A stretch of DNA of 64,000 bases from Patagioenas fasciata (lineage: Eukaryota > Chordata > Aves > Columbiformes > Columbidae): positions 83,552,049 to 83,616,048 of the forward strand of contig NC_092560.1 in the NCBI RefSeq assembly GCF_037038585.1, written 5' to 3'. Below are positions 10,121-22,359 of this stretch, piece after piece. Within the stretch, counting starts at the first letter, position 1, and the number at the start of each line of letters is the position of its first letter. The translations under genes and the position numbers were made by a program. The notes beneath the pieces were generated by a model, which saw nothing but the letters and a program-made list of their open reading frames with translations, was not told where the DNA came from and made no database searches.

Positions 10121-13100
10121 AAAAAACCCATAACATAAATAACTGAACTAAAATAAAATAAGCTGCGAAAGAATAGGCAGTCGGCAACACCCAAGATGAT
10201 GCTTCTATCAAAAGACGATTAAAAAGAAATAAATTAATTAATACATTAAAAAATAAATAATAAAAAAGGGGCTAATCCGAAGCCACCGGGCGGAAATCCT
10301 GGAGACACCGAGCTCCTTCCCCTCGCCGTCTCCATCCCCGCACAGGACCGGGCTCCTCGTGCCCTCCCATTCCTCAACAGCATCCGTGACGCGGCCGGTA
10401 CCCCCGGCGGCACCGGAGCCAAACCGGCGGCCTCGCGGGGGAAAACAAAGCGATTTAGGCAAAAGGAAAAAAAAAAAAATAGCCGGGGTGGTTACAAGAA
10501 GAGACCGTGGCTGAGTGCTTAATAATATCTCGGCGCTGAAAATAAACTGGAAAGGAAGCTCCTTTGTGACAGTCGGCAGGCGGCCAGGCCACGGCCTGGG
10601 TCATTCAAGCCGGCTGGGGATGGCGGTGGGGACGGCACCCCCGGCCACCCACCCCACCACCCCGATAAAACACCCGCTTAGGGCCACAGAAGCATCCACA
10701 CACTCTATATTTTCCCCCCGCGCACCCCAAAATGGGGTGTACCCCCCGTTTTAAGCCAGCACGGAGGTTTACGGCGTTGGCGCTGGAAATGGGCAACCCC
10801 CCAGGCCAGCGTCGGGGAAAGGCGTGTGGTTGATGTTACTGGTTAACGCTGCTGGTTCCCCTGGCGTAAGCGATACCCGCTGGCACGACGGCGGGATGGA
10901 AACGATGCGACCAGCACCCCTGCCAGCCCCCGGCTGCTCTGCTACGAGTGTTTGTGTCCCAGCGAGTTTTAAATGTCCCCAACGATCAAGTTGCCAGCGC
11001 TCGTCGGGACATCTTTTTGGCCAGCGGAGTGTGGCTCGAATTGGCGCCAAACTTCCAAAATCCACCTTTTTGTCCTCATCCTGCCCTAAAAAGCGGGATA
11101 AAACCCATGTGATACCCATCATGGTCCTCCACCATGAAGGGCTTGCTGGTGATTGAGTCGTCTTCTGCACTTTATTACCAGTTGCTCTCAAGGCACCGTT
11201 TGGTTGGGAAAATCCGGCGGCATCCAGAAAAAATGAATTTAAGGGAGCTGTACCTGGATTATTGCAACATTTAATGGGGGGAGCACCTCTGCCATCATTT
11301 TTTAAAAACTCATTGTAGAAGAGTAACTTTCAAAGGCTCTAGATCACTTAACAATAATGATTAAACAGGTCTTATTTGAGGGGTATTTTAATAAGCTAAA
11401 AGCCAGGAGATGGGGAGGGGGATGCCCCGGCAGCATGGGGGTTTATCCCTGAGGAGGACGGGGCGGGGATGCCCATAGGTTGAGATCCCCCTTAAAAAAT
11501 ATATATATAAAAAAAATAAATAAATAAAAAACCAACCCCACGGGGCCAAAGGAGCCAGAGCGGGTGGCCAAGCCAAGAGTCCCGGGGTCGGTGCCAAGCG
11601 CCGGCTCCCTCCTCCCCGCCGGCCACGGTCAGATGATGTGCGAGCCGAGCCGGGAGGCTCCTAGTCTGGCAGGCAGCCTGCTCTGCTCCAGAGGCTCCAG
11701 TGCTGTCATCTTGGCGTTAACCCCTGATAACCTTGTCCTTTCCAGGAGGGGACAGCGCTTTTCTGCAAAAGGGGGGGTTGGAGGGGGCGGGTGGTGGCGC
11801 CTGCAGAGGGGTTGGTAAGGAAGGGGTGCGAGGCCATGCGGTGCTCAAGGTAGATTAAATATATATATATATATATTAAAAGGACATATGCTCAAAAATA
11901 AAGCAAGAATAAGCGACTTTAAAAAAAAAAAATCCCAAGCAATTGTTTATCCCTGGGACAAATATACAATCCCAGTTCCACAGGAAGATGTCTCAATTTC
12001 AGATTATAATAGGATGCCAATTTGTAAATAAAGGCATTTCACAGGAGGTTATAAACTCTGTACGAGAGGGAGGTGGAAAGAGCCGGGGGGGGGAATGGGA
12101 AAACACAGAGAGGACTTTGCTGGAGAAACCATGCGGGATCCTGTTTACATGGGGGGAGCCGCTTCGGGGGCCAATAGCTCCGGATTTGGACAAGGTGCTG
12201 CTTCCCCGGCGAGCAGATACCAGCGGGGATCAGACACATAGTGAAACATTCCCGGCCTCCCCGCGATTTCAGAATGAATTGTCACTCGGCCAAGAGGTCC
12301 CTTAAACCAGACACGGTCCCACCGCCAGGGCAGGGAGTGACACTGATGCTCCTCCAGCTTCTAGAGGTCTCTTCCCATCTTTTTGGTACAGAGGGGCTGG
12401 GAGGGGGAAACTGAGGCTGCATCTGCTCCCAAAGAACCTTGTGGGTCTCCCAGCTTCAAACCTTGGTCCAGCGCCCAACAAGCACCATCACTCAACATTC
12501 ACTTGCTCCAGGAGGCCCTGGGGTGGTTCCAAAGACACAGCAAATCAACAGGACTGGGCTGAAATCTGGGGAAACTCCCAGGATTGGCATTTTATGAAAA
12601 AATAAAGAAGCAGCAGAGGTGGTGAGGACACAAGCCAGCTCATCTCCCCTTCTCTCTGTGATGGCCAGCTCTGGGCTTCTTGGAGAGCTTCACTTTGGCA
12701 GAAGGTCCACCACAGTTCACCTGTACTGCAGAAGAGTCACCTTCTCACCCATCATGGGCACCACAACCTTCTACATCAGCCAAGAGCCACCAGCCCCATA
12801 TCAAGAGAGAGATGCCCAGGGCTGGGTGGAGAACATCCCATGGAGACCCAGCACCAACACCATTAAGCACCATCAGCTCACTCCTACCCACAGAACACAG
12901 TCATATCCATCAGATGTCACCGGACCACAAGCCACCTCCGGGCTCCCCAAGCATGGCTTTGCTTGTTTGAAGGAAGAGTCATAACCGAACACATCTGCTG
13001 GGAACGAGTCAGCTCAAAATACAGGAAAAACCACCCTCTGTCTCCTATTTACGGAAATTATTTTTATTTCCAATGGGATATTTTTGCTTTCTTCTTCAAC

Positions 13101-15160
13101 CACATTGAGGACACAAAGGATCTGGACTGGTAATACCCGAGCACAACCATCGCCGTGAGAGAGGAGGCCTGACCTGCCCGCGGAGTGACCACCGATAAAA
13201 ATAAAGATACAAGAAAATAAATAAAGGCAAGAATATGGAACCGAGAGCCAACACCTCGGGGGGAGCGAGACGTGCATCAGCTGGGGAGCGATGAGGACAG
13301 CAGTACGGCGTCAAGGACTACCCAATATTTCATTCTTGAGCCAGGAAAGGGTACAGAAACCTTCATCTTCTCAACCCCCCCATGCAGTTTTCCTGCCAGA
13401 ATGGCTGTGAAACCCCAGGCTGGCCCCGTTCCCAAATTCTCAGTGTCGAGAGTGATCTGCTGTGCTAACTCCTGCCCTTCCAGCTTCCAGGCATTAGCGC
13501 GGGTCTACTGGCTTTGACCACCACTACACCAGCATCCACCGGTGGCCAAAGCCCATGGTGCTACAGGAACCCACCACCACCATCCATGATGTCTTTTTCC
13601 TCAGCCTCCATTTCCAAATCTACCCAAATTAGGGTGGGTTTTTTGCTTTTGTTAAAGCCACCCTTTCATCAAGGAGCAGCAAATCCAGCCTGGGCTGCAG
13701 GTGATGCTGGAATCTCCACCCAGCATCGCCCATCCTCATCTTCCCAAACTTAGGTAAGGCCAAGCCAAAGCTCTCCCCAACGTACCCTACCAATAACTCA
13801 TTAAAACCACCTTCCAATACGCTCTTCTGCTAACTAAAATACGCAAAGGGGGTGGGAAAAAAGAAGCAGAAAGCTTTGGAGTGCTGCAAAGTGCGTTTAT
13901 TTTCCTTTCTCGACTGGGTCTCTCCAGTTGGGAATTTTCAGGGCTGCACTTCTGCGCGGAAGGGAGATGCCAGTAAATCAGAGCAAATTCAAAACAAATG
14001 CTCTTTCATGTGGAGGCATTCGGCTTTGTTTCAGGGCTTGGGTAGCTAACCGTATCCCCTTCATGAGTCAACTCTCCTATCAGCTCCTCATTAAACTAAA
14101 TGGCTACAATTACATTTGGGGAGGAAAGAAAAAAAAAAAAGAGTGGTTAATGATTGTAAAAAGGTTCTGTTTCCAGGCTTGGGAGGGGGGGAACCTTTGG
14201 TAATGACGACCCAAAAATAAACCAAACTATCTCATGAAATAATACAAATATATTAAAATCGGGGAAAAAAAATTGAATTTTCAAGGGGGAACATGGGTTT
14301 TTTTGGGGGAGGAGGCTCTATGGGGAGCTGGGACTCCCCTTCCCACAGCCTTTCGGGAGGCACCGGGAACCAGCCGTGTTATTTCCTGCAGTTCGAGCCC
14401 CCACCTCCCGCCCTCCCTTCCCTTCCCTTCCCTTCGGGAGCGCAGCAGCCAGACAAGATGTTATCAATAGGCTGAAACCTTACAGAAAAGCCCCCTTTTA
14501 AAAAGCGAGTACTTCCTCTGCTTATTTCATGTGGTATCCTGTGGAACTGAACTCTCTCCTCCCCTCCACAACGGGTGCATTTCAGAAGGAGAAAAAGAAA
14601 AAAAAAAAGATCTAACAACATCCTTATTGTGTTGTTTTGCTTCTTGTCTTTTTTTTTTTCTGCTTTACAGTCTGTTTTATTTTCTTCCCTAAAGCTATAG
14701 CAAAAAAAAAAAAAGCACAAACCCAAAAGTCTTCTGCATTCAAAAAGGCAGCGACAAGTTTCTCTCTTCCCTCTCCCCCTTTCGTTTGATTAATTCTCAT
14801 TAGGGCCTTTGAACAAACAATATGCTCCCCTCTCAAATAACAGACAGGGTGTATATTACACCCAAAGAAAAACAAACAAGGCTCACTTAAAGACATCCAC
14901 ACCAAACACAATTCCTGGAGAGACGCTGGGGCAGACGCACGCGCGCGCCGACCTATTTCTGAAATTCCAGTTTCAGGGCGATGAATAAATCATAAATCAA
15001 GGAGACATCCCCACAAAGGAAAGCACCTTCAAACATCGGTGAGTACATGCAGGTACATGGTTTCAGACACCTTAATCCCGGTAGAGACAGAGCCCAGCCA
15101 CAGAGTTGGCTGGTCGGCGGTAGGAGACAAGGTGTTGGAGACATCACACCTTGGAAAAGG
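10120..15160. other. Intron 3 single-copy DNA with minor GC-rich patches
   Basis: No gene is recognisable. CpG-rich patches occur at about 10280-10450, 10560-10650 and 11540-11640. Short repeats include (AT)n at 11861-11877 and A- and T-runs near 14140, 14600-14660 and 14702. One weak MIR-like phrase, GGGGGAAACTGAGGCTGCAT, lies near 12403-12422. The open frames here are short and mostly open from TTG, CTG or GTG. Confidence 0.5.
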
Positions 15161-15164
15161 CGTT

Positions 15165-15227
15165 GGGAGTTGGACTAGATGACCTTTAAAGGTCTCTTTT
15201 AAACCAAACCGCTCTATGATTCTATGA
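15165..15227 (+). mobile_element. CR1 LINE 3' terminal fragment
   Basis: Short CR1 tail in plus orientation: GTTGGACTAGATGACCTTTA, AAACCAAACCG, then CTCTATGATTCTATGA. Confidence 0.8.
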
Positions 15228-15311
15228 AAAACCCAAAAGGGGTGGCGAGACCACCCTCTGAACCCCCGCCCCATAACGGCACCTGGAGGCTGAAGGAGAC
15301 AGCAAACAAGG

Positions 15312-15380
15312 GAAGTCACAGAGTATCTATTTCAAGTTGGAAGGGGCCCATAAGGATCATCAAGACCAACTGCCTCAGCA
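15312..15380 (-). mobile_element. Diverged CR1 LINE 3' fragment
   Basis: Reverse-oriented CR1 3' end: TCACAGAGTATCTATTTCAA, GTTGGAAGGGGCCCATAAGG and ATCATCAAGACCAACTGC. It is more diverged than the other copies and lies about 85 bp from the plus-strand CR1 tail at 15165-15227, tail to tail. Confidence 0.6.
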
Positions 15381-15500
15381 ACGTCTTCTGCAAAAAACAG
15401 GGTTACCTTTCATCCCTGGGCGCCACAGGCCTCACACATGAGATGTGGGATGTTGGTTACCCTACCAGGAGCAAAGGCTCTCGTCACAGAGACAAGAGAT

Positions 15501-15521
15501 CCACCACCACCACCACCACCA
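15501..15521. repeat. (CCA)7 microsatellite
   Basis: A perfect CCA run in intron 3, read as poly-His in one frame. It is too short to mean more. Confidence 0.85.
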
Positions 15522-15904
15522 AGTCAAGGAGAACTTGACGCTGAACGCTCCTACGAAGCACGACCGCACCTGCTCCAATAACCCATGTATCCAAACAAAG
15601 GGGTGGCCAACAGCACCTTCCCCAACACGCCTCTTCCTGCCTCGCTCCCAAAACTAATGGAGCGTAAAGCTGGAATTTAAAGGAAATACAGGCTTTTGGG
15701 GATGGAGAACCTCACCGGCGATTTCAACACATCCTCTGCAAGAGAGGTACGCGGCTGCTACCGAAACAAAACCTAATTCCCCCTTCGAGCACGACTCTCA
15801 ACCACTCGCATCCCCAAAACTCCCCAGCATCACCAGGCCATCCATCGGGACCCTCCATCGACACAACCCGCGCCCAAAACCAAGGGCAACGAGAAAGGTC
15901 TTAC

Positions 15905-15979
15905 CTGAAAGCCCCCCAGGGGCTAGACAATTAGTTCCCCCTGTTTCAGTGGAGGAAGGCACAGAGTCTGGACAATCTG
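15905..15979 (-). CDS. SMAD7: SMAD7 exon 3 (linker before MH2)
   Basis: This 75-bp internal exon encodes ADCPDSVPSSTETGGTNC followed by LAPGGLS (about residues 190-214) and ends with the first base of the next codon. It matches the SMAD7 linker between the PY motif and the MH2 domain, with a few conservative changes from the mammalian protein. The acceptor is a strong polypyrimidine tract ending CTCCAG, just before 15979. The donor is TCAG|GTAAGA, just below 15905. It is phase 1 at both ends and joins exon 2 in frame. The next exon, which would begin the receptor-binding MH2 domain, is not recognisable anywhere between 1 and 15904 on either strand, so the gene runs off the left edge of the window. 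Confidence 0.93.
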
Positions 15980-17999
15980 CTGGAGAGAAGAAAGAGAAGA
16001 AAATCAGCATATAGGCAACTCTTCGCAGGCTCCCAGCTTTGCCGTGAGCGGAACACACATTCCAAAGGGTTTAGCAGGAAGCGATTACTAATTGTCCGCG
16101 CAGAGACGGTAGCTCATCAAGAAGCATCCGCCCTAACTCGCCGCCTCGATCAAGGCTGCACATTGTGCTTCATCACCAGCCAAGGCTGATTATAGACCAG
16201 CAAAAATTACAGACTGGCTGTCACCTCTCTGGCCAAGTCACCGAGCAACGAGATCAAGGTTCTCGCCGTTCTGATGTAAGCGAGCTCCCAAAAATGCTTA
16301 AATCGTGGCTGTGTGCACCCGATTTAGTCAACACCTGTAAGTCACCGAAATGGGAACCGAAAGGGAAGTGTCTCATCGCCACCCTTTTGCGGCAAACGGT
16401 CTACGCTTGTGTTCCCCCGCTGAATTTTTGTCACCACCAGCTGCCAGCAGATTTTAGACCCCAGGGACAGGCTGGCCACTGGATCTACTCCTCCATCCAC
16501 CACCAAAGGGCAAGGGCAGGGTAGCATGGGCTGCCCCGTTAGAGGGTTCTCATGACGTGTGGAGATGTTCCAGCTCAAGGTTTGGAGTGTCCCACCCCAA
16601 GCTTACTCCTCCAGGTGACAACAGCCAGGAGCCATCACCCATCCCCTGGTCCTACAGGCAAACTCCAGCTTTTTGGTCACTACCATTGGGGGAAAAAAGG
16701 CCAAGGGCACTCCACGCCTGAGAAGACCCATGAAGTTCACCAAACCTTCTGGTCCTCAGCAGGTTCTCGGGGACTTTGGGTTTCACCAAATTTGGGCTCC
16801 CTAATGACGCCATGCTGTATCCCAAAGCAAGGGCCACCACCAGGAGAGCAGAGGTAATTTTCTCCCTACTGATAAAGTAATTTTCCCAGATTTCATCCCC
16901 TGAAATCGCAGTGAAAAAGAAATTCCTGGCTGCATAGCCTCATTTTATCAGAGTAAAGTAGAAGCCCTAACAGGAATATATGGTTTAACAGGATATACTT
17001 AATCAAACCAAAAACAATAGGGGAGACAGGAAATGGACTTACTTGTGAAATACTGTATACGATACACTCTCTAAATGCTTTCTAAGCTTTAAAGAAATAC
17101 GCTTTTTCACCTTTTTTTAACCCTTTCTAACCCAGACAGGAGATTCCTCGTGCCCTTTCCCTGAGATGGCTTGGGCTATAGATGCTTTTTGAATGCAAGC
17201 TGGACCACCCTGCCCTGTGCTGGGCTCCATCCACTCCCTGACAAGCCCGTGGAAACAAGGATGTAATTTGCCCTTTCCATGTTGGGATCATCCATGACCA
17301 GGTCCTCTGCCGGCACATCAGTGGGAGAAAATCCCATCCCGACTTAAAATGCATCACCCTAGCAATGGGCCTTAGAGCAACGCTGCTCCGGTTTGACTCC
17401 GAATCCATTTGGCATTTCTGCACTGAGGCTGAGAACAAGGAGATCTGGAGCCTCCCTGAACACCTGGACCGCTCCCTGACCCACACTGTCCACCAAAGAA
17501 AAGCCATTCAAAACCATCAGCTCCATTCCCAGGTCCCATCATCCAACAGCCAGTTCCCTTCATCAATTAATTACCTTCCGACATGTCTTCAGAGGACAGA
17601 GCCGATGCACCTCGACTCTAGACCAAGCATGATGGTCAGGTATGGGATAGATGCAAAAGTGGGACCTTCCTGGGTTCTCTGCCCTACACTGGTTTCATTC
17701 TCACACCCTTCCCATCGCCCAGAGATCTCTCACTAGTAGAGAGTACTTGGGTTAAGAGGCTGTAGGACCAGAGGTCTACCCAAGCCTACTGCATGTGTGT
17801 CCCCTCCCAAAACTGCCTTATAACACCATAAAACCATTGCAGAGACATACAGTTATTACAGTTACAGTCCAGCCTTGCAAGGTACCAAATAAATTCCTGG
17901 AAGCTGCCAAACTTCCAATTCCCCTGAAAGTTGAAGCCACACGAGGCCATTTATCTCTGCAGCAACATCTCAGTGGGTTTCCTGCACTCTTCATACTCC

Positions 18000-18175
18000 T
18001 GTCCCAGGTTCCCATAGAGGTGGTGGCTGAACCATCCCTGGAGACATCCCAGGCCAGGCCGGACGGGGCTCTGAGCAACCTGAGCTGGTGGAGATGTTCC
18101 TGACCATGGCAGGGGGGGAAACTGTATGAACTCGGAAGGTCCCTTCAGCCCAAACCATCCTGTGACACCAGCCAC
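18000..18175 (+). mobile_element. CR1 LINE 3' fragment
   Basis: Plus-strand CR1 containing GAGGTGGTGGCTGAACCATC, GGAGACATCCCAGGCCAGGC and AGCAACCTGAGCTGGTGGAG. It ends near AAACCATCCTGTGACACC without the usual repeated tail. It sits in SMAD7 intron 2, antisense to the gene. Confidence 0.85.
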
Positions 18176-18671
18176 CCAGAAGCACAATGGATACAATCAC
18201 TTGCAGCACCTTGCCCCACTTAATGATGGGTCAAAATATCTGCTTGGATTATTTGGGGACACCACTGTCCATCTCACTTCCAACACAGCCACAAGCAGCA
18301 GCTCCTGCAGGGACACCGGGGACGCTGAGCACCCACACGGCTCCAGGACAGCAGGATGAGCCCGGTCCCATCAAAGCCACCGTCACCCATCCTCACAAAT
18401 GTCCCATCTAAAGAGGAAAGTCCTCTCCTTGATGAATGAGCAAGCCAGCCTGGACCCACAGCCTTCCTGCAGGAAACCCTGCTATCGATGGCAGATCTTC
18501 CCATTCTATGGTAAGTGCACAAATACCAGATTTGTTCTATCAACACACAATCTGATGTGGTGTGTGACAGTCTGCAGCAAATCCCCAGCTCCATGTCCAT
18601 CCCTGCGTTCCTCCAACCAGTGACACAGCCTGTCCCAACCTCCATCACCTCCAAAAAAATGTAAACCACAT

Positions 18672-18918
18672 CATAACGGTCTTAAATTGAAACAGGGGAG
18701 ATTCAGGCTGGACATGAGGAAGAAATTGTTGTCCCTGAGGGCGGTGAGAGCCTGGCCCAGGTTGCCCAGAGAGGTGGTGGATGAACCATCCCTGGAGACA
18801 TCCCAGGCCAGGCTGGACGGGGCTCTGAGCAACCTGAGCTGCTGAAGATGTCCCTGTCATGGCAGGGGTGGCACTGGGGGAGCTGGGAAGGTCCCTTCAA
18901 CCCAAACCATTCTATGAC
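18672..18918 (+). mobile_element. CR1 LINE 3' fragment
   Basis: Plus-strand CR1 of the same subfamily, running from a GGAGATTCAGGCTGGACATG motif to AACCCAAACCATTCTATGA. It lies about 500 bp from the previous copy in SMAD7 intron 2. Confidence 0.9.
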
Positions 18919-21099
18919 CATGGGCACTGGTGACCACTGCCAGACCCCACGCTAGTCCAGGTACTCCTGTCTGTCCATCCCTATGAAGCACTTACAAAAC
19001 ACTGCACTAAATGCTTCAGTATTTCTATGACCACTATCACGCTTGGTGGAAAAGCAGAAGTTTACTGCTGGACGCACGTTCCCAGCCCCATTGGCAGATG
19101 CAGTTGCCCAAGTCTAAATGGAGGGACCATTCCCATGCAAGGTGTCAGAGAAGAAGAACAGCCATGTGCAAAACGCTTCACACCTTCCCACCATCACCTA
19201 TCGTCCCTCTTCCATCCATGGCGGCCAACCCTCAACACCGGGCTGGGCGAACGCTGCAGGAGATGGCACCAGCGCCGGGATGGAAAATCCTCGGTGTCTC
19301 CGCAGAGGAAATGCTGAGAAACCCTGAGCTTGCAAAACCCACCTGCAACAACAGACTTCCAGGCTCCGCTGGTGCCTGCCGCGGCCCCGTTAGCCAGCGC
19401 TACGCTGCCAAATGGGTTTTTCTTTTAAAAAGCAGGACTTTTTGGTGAGTAACCCAGTTGTTTCTGCGTTTCCGATGGTCAGCGTTAATCACTTCCTATT
19501 GGCCGATAGGAATAACTTTTCCTTTCGAAATGGCACATTCATGTTCTGCGGCTTTTCTGTTTACACACATTTTGCTACCTTATGTCAACACTTGCTAATG
19601 AATAAATACATCACTCGGCTAACTGAAAATGAGGTCCTGGCAGAGGCAGATTGGATGTTTAAACCCTGCTAATAGATTTATCCTAACATCCTTACAGGAA
19701 ACCAAAGGCAAGCATTAACCCTTTTCTCCTGCAGCTCCGACCCCCTTTGCATCACATGCCAGGAGCATCACTGGGTGGAAGCAAAGGCAAAAAACACAAA
19801 TATAAACTTTTAGGGAGCACTGCAGGGATGCGGTCAAAATGATCCCAATCTCACCCAAATCCAATTTACTTTGCGACGCAGCAAACCCTCAAAATCTATG
19901 ATAGAACAGCCCTTCTGCTTCCCAGCACGTGCTGGGGATGCTGAACCTCCTCCCCATGTTTCTCTTCCATTCATGAGCCTTTATCTCCTGTTTTTCAATG
20001 TTGAGGCAAAATATTTCCTGCTTTGTTTGTTAAACAGCTTTGCTTATTTCCACAAGGCATAAAAAAAAAGACCTATTAGTGTTTCTTAGCGGGGAAAAAC
20101 AACAGTCCAGCCTCTGAGGGAGTATCGGGCGGGATGGGACCCCATGCGTCCAAAGCGACCTCAAGTTTGGGGTTTCTCCTAGTCCTGAGAAAGCGAAAAG
20201 CAACGATTTTACAGAAACTACTCTTTTGATATTAGTCTTCAGAAAAACATTTATGTTTACCTCCCTGTAGCACCATGTCCCCCCTTGCCCGCTGTGACCA
20301 AGGGACACGACACAGTGACCAGCGTCCTCCAGCCAGCGCTCCAGATCCGCTGACCCTCGGGGAGCCAGGAGCTGCTGGTCCCCGAGCTCCCCCCCGCTTC
20401 CGATTCTCCCCACCTCGCCTCCTTCCTCCAGCCCAATTTATCTCCCCGCCGGCCAGCTCGCTGCCAACCGGGAGTTTATGCAGACAACCGCAAAAGAGCC
20501 GGTGCCAGCCTCAAATGGGCTTCTCCTCTGGCACCCTGACATTCAATTACAAGCAACAGGCATGCAGAACGGTACTTAACAAAAAAAAAAAAGGAAGAAA
20601 AACAAATTTTCAATCCCCTTCCCTAAATTTTTCAACCTGACAAGGCGGGATTGTAGGCTCACTTTAAGAGACAGAAAGAGTTAGACCAGCCCCATTTGTC
20701 AAGTCCCGTTGGGATGCCCAACCATCAGGGAGATGCTGGCCAGAGCTCTGCTGCATCCCAACCTAAATCCCCACGAATTCACCCAAGGGCAGGGGTGCTG
20801 TGCCATTTACAACCAGAGCCCGTGTTTTTTTTCCTGGATTTGAGCAGCAGAGGCCTGTGCTGCATTGCAATCCCTCCTACCAGAGTTTTAAAATAATACT
20901 CTGTGCGGAGAATGCCTGAGATAAATCATATGTTAATTGTTCCAGAGGTATCAGAAGGCACAGAAGCACGCAAGCAGCCCAAAAGCGAAATGCATCACAG
21001 CATGACAAAGGCAGGAGAGCTTCCCCTGAGAAAAGAGGCTGTTTTACCTTTTTTTTTTTTTCCTTAAATCTGCATTCTCCACTGAAAAAGTCCACTTAC

Positions 21100-21153
21100 C
21101 AGTTGGTTTGAGAAAATCCATTGGATATCTGGAGTAGGGTGGAGGGGGAGACT
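21100..21153 (-). CDS. SMAD7: SMAD7 exon 2 (PPxY-motif linker exon)
   Basis: This 54-bp internal exon completes the glutamate split across the exon 1 junction and encodes ESPPPPYSRYPMDFLKPT plus the first base of the next codon (about residues 172-189). The PPPY at about 175-178 is the PY motif. In SMAD7 this motif binds the WW domains of SMURF1/2 and related HECT ubiquitin ligases, directing them to activated receptors. The acceptor is a pyrimidine-rich tract ending TTCCAG, just before 21153. The donor is G|GTAAGTGG, just below 21100. Both flanking junctions are phase 1, so the frame is kept. The residues match the mammalian motif essentially perfectly, as expected for a constrained ligase-docking peptide. 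Confidence 0.95.
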
Positions 21154-21845
21154 CTGGAATTAGAAAAGCACAGAGAAAATAAAGGCAGAGCCATGAGAAA
21201 GAAAAAAAAAAAAAGAAAAAAAAAAAGAAAAAAGATAGGAACTTATGATAACAGTGGCATTCTTTTAGCAAAACTGTTTGTCTTAGCTCTGGGGGTTGGA
21301 GGCAGGGCAGCGAGGCGGTGATTGCCTTGATATTTAGCTGTCAGATAAACAAAAGGGGCCGTCTGGCGCCAGTCTCCCTGCTATCTGCCGCTCGGGCTGT
21401 CTGATCGGGGCCTCCTTGGCTCGCCGGAGCCGCGGCAGCGCCGGGGCCGGCAGCGCCAGGCGGCCCCTAATCCCCCGGCACGGCTGGGGACGGCGGGGAG
21501 GCAGCGCCGGAGCCCCCGGGCGGGGGAAGGGGGGCGGGCGGCCTGACCCCCTCCCCTAAATAAAAAAAAAATTCGGAAAACACTAGAATTAAGAACTTTT
21601 CTTGGCTGTTTATTGGGGTTTTTTTCTTTGCCCCTCCGGGAAAAAAATTACGAAGTTGAGCGGGCATGGAGCGGAGTGGCATCCCCAAGCACTGCAACCC
21701 CCGCCGCTGCATCCCTACCTCCTGCGTCCTCATTCCCTGCACCCCCAGCCCCGGCATCCCGTCCCCCGCACCCCCATCGCACGCAGCCCCATCCCCCGCA
21801 CCCTCATCCCCCGTACCCCCATCCCCTCCGTCCCAGCCGCCCTAC
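21154..21845 (-). other. SMAD7: SMAD7 intron 1
   Basis: This 692-bp intron has a GTAGGG donor at the exon 1 side and a TTCCAG acceptor before exon 2. The exon 1-proximal part contains a degenerate C-rich repeat of a CCCCATCCCCCGCAC type (about 21720-21840). The middle is GC-rich CpG-island DNA. The acceptor end has A-rich tracts on the plus strand (21191-21236), which give a strong pyrimidine tract in the transcript. No other gene is visible in it. Confidence 0.85.
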
Positions 21846-22359
21846 CTAGCTCGCAGAGCCGGCTGAGGTGGTGCGGGTTGCAGCAGACGAGCTCGGGGTG
21901 AGCCTTGCCGTAGGATTCACAGCAACATAAGCGCTTCACTTCGGAGCAGTGCCGGAGGTCAGGCCAGCGGAACACCTTGCAGAGCAGCACCGGCAGCGGG
22001 TACCAGTGCTGGCCCAAGCGGGAGTCGGCCTTGGCGGGCAGCAGCAGGCAGGGGGTCCGCGCCCCACCGCGGGACTCCACGGCGTGCAACAAGCCTTCCA
22101 GCTGCCGCTCCTTCAACCGCTTCAACACGGCGTGGGTCAGCGCCTTCAGTTCCGCCTCCGCGCCCGCGGACGCCCGGCTACCGCGGTTCGCTTTGCCCGG
22201 GCAACACCCGCGCCCCCCGCCGCAAACATGAGCCCGGGCCTCGGCCGCCGCCGCCCCGCCGCCGGGCTCCCCCGCCGCCGCCTCCTCCTCCTCCTCGCCG
22301 CCGGGCGCACGGTTCCTCCAGAGCCGCCGAACGAGCACCGAGCGTTTGGTCCTGAACAT
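21846..22359 (-). CDS. SMAD7: SMAD7 exon 1 coding part (N-terminus and MH1-like domain)
   Basis: This exon encodes the first 171 residues plus one base of inhibitory SMAD7, a cytoplasmic/nuclear antagonist of TGF-beta, activin and BMP receptors. It starts MFRTKRSVLVRRLWRNRAPG, closely matching the vertebrate SMAD7 N-terminus. An acidic run follows (about residues 22-26), then a Gly/Ala-rich stretch. The divergent MH1 domain (about 66-171) has the family signatures LKALTH, LKERQLE, LLCKVFRWPDLRH, EVKRLCCCESYGK and ELVCCNPHHLSRLCEL. Cysteines and histidines at about 146-148, 160-161 and 164-165 are in the usual places for this domain. The start codon is the ATG read from 22359 down to 22357. 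The 3' boundary is a donor, CTAG|GTAGGG, after 21846 (phase 1), and reading through gives unrelated low-complexity sequence. The Gly/His/Ala-rich insertions known in mammals are shorter here. A lineage-specific SMAD7 paralogue is the main alternative. Confidence 0.95.

Larger units (their letters stand above)
15980..21099 (-). other. SMAD7: SMAD7 intron 2
   Basis: This 5.1-kb intron has a GTAAGT donor and a CTCCAG acceptor. Two plus-strand CR1 fragments (18000-18175 and 18672-18918) lie antisense to the gene. The rest is single-copy DNA without recognisable genes. The open frames in it are short or start at non-ATG codons. A-runs occur near 20580 and 21048. Confidence 0.85.

Noticed and set aside
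9391-10211. Pro/Ser-rich and poly-Leu minus-strand frames
   Set aside because: Direct translations of the GGAGAA/GGGGAA repeat.
1-15904. SMAD7 last (MH2) exon
   Set aside because: I looked for the MH2 signature on the minus strand and found no matching frame, so it is taken to lie outside the window.
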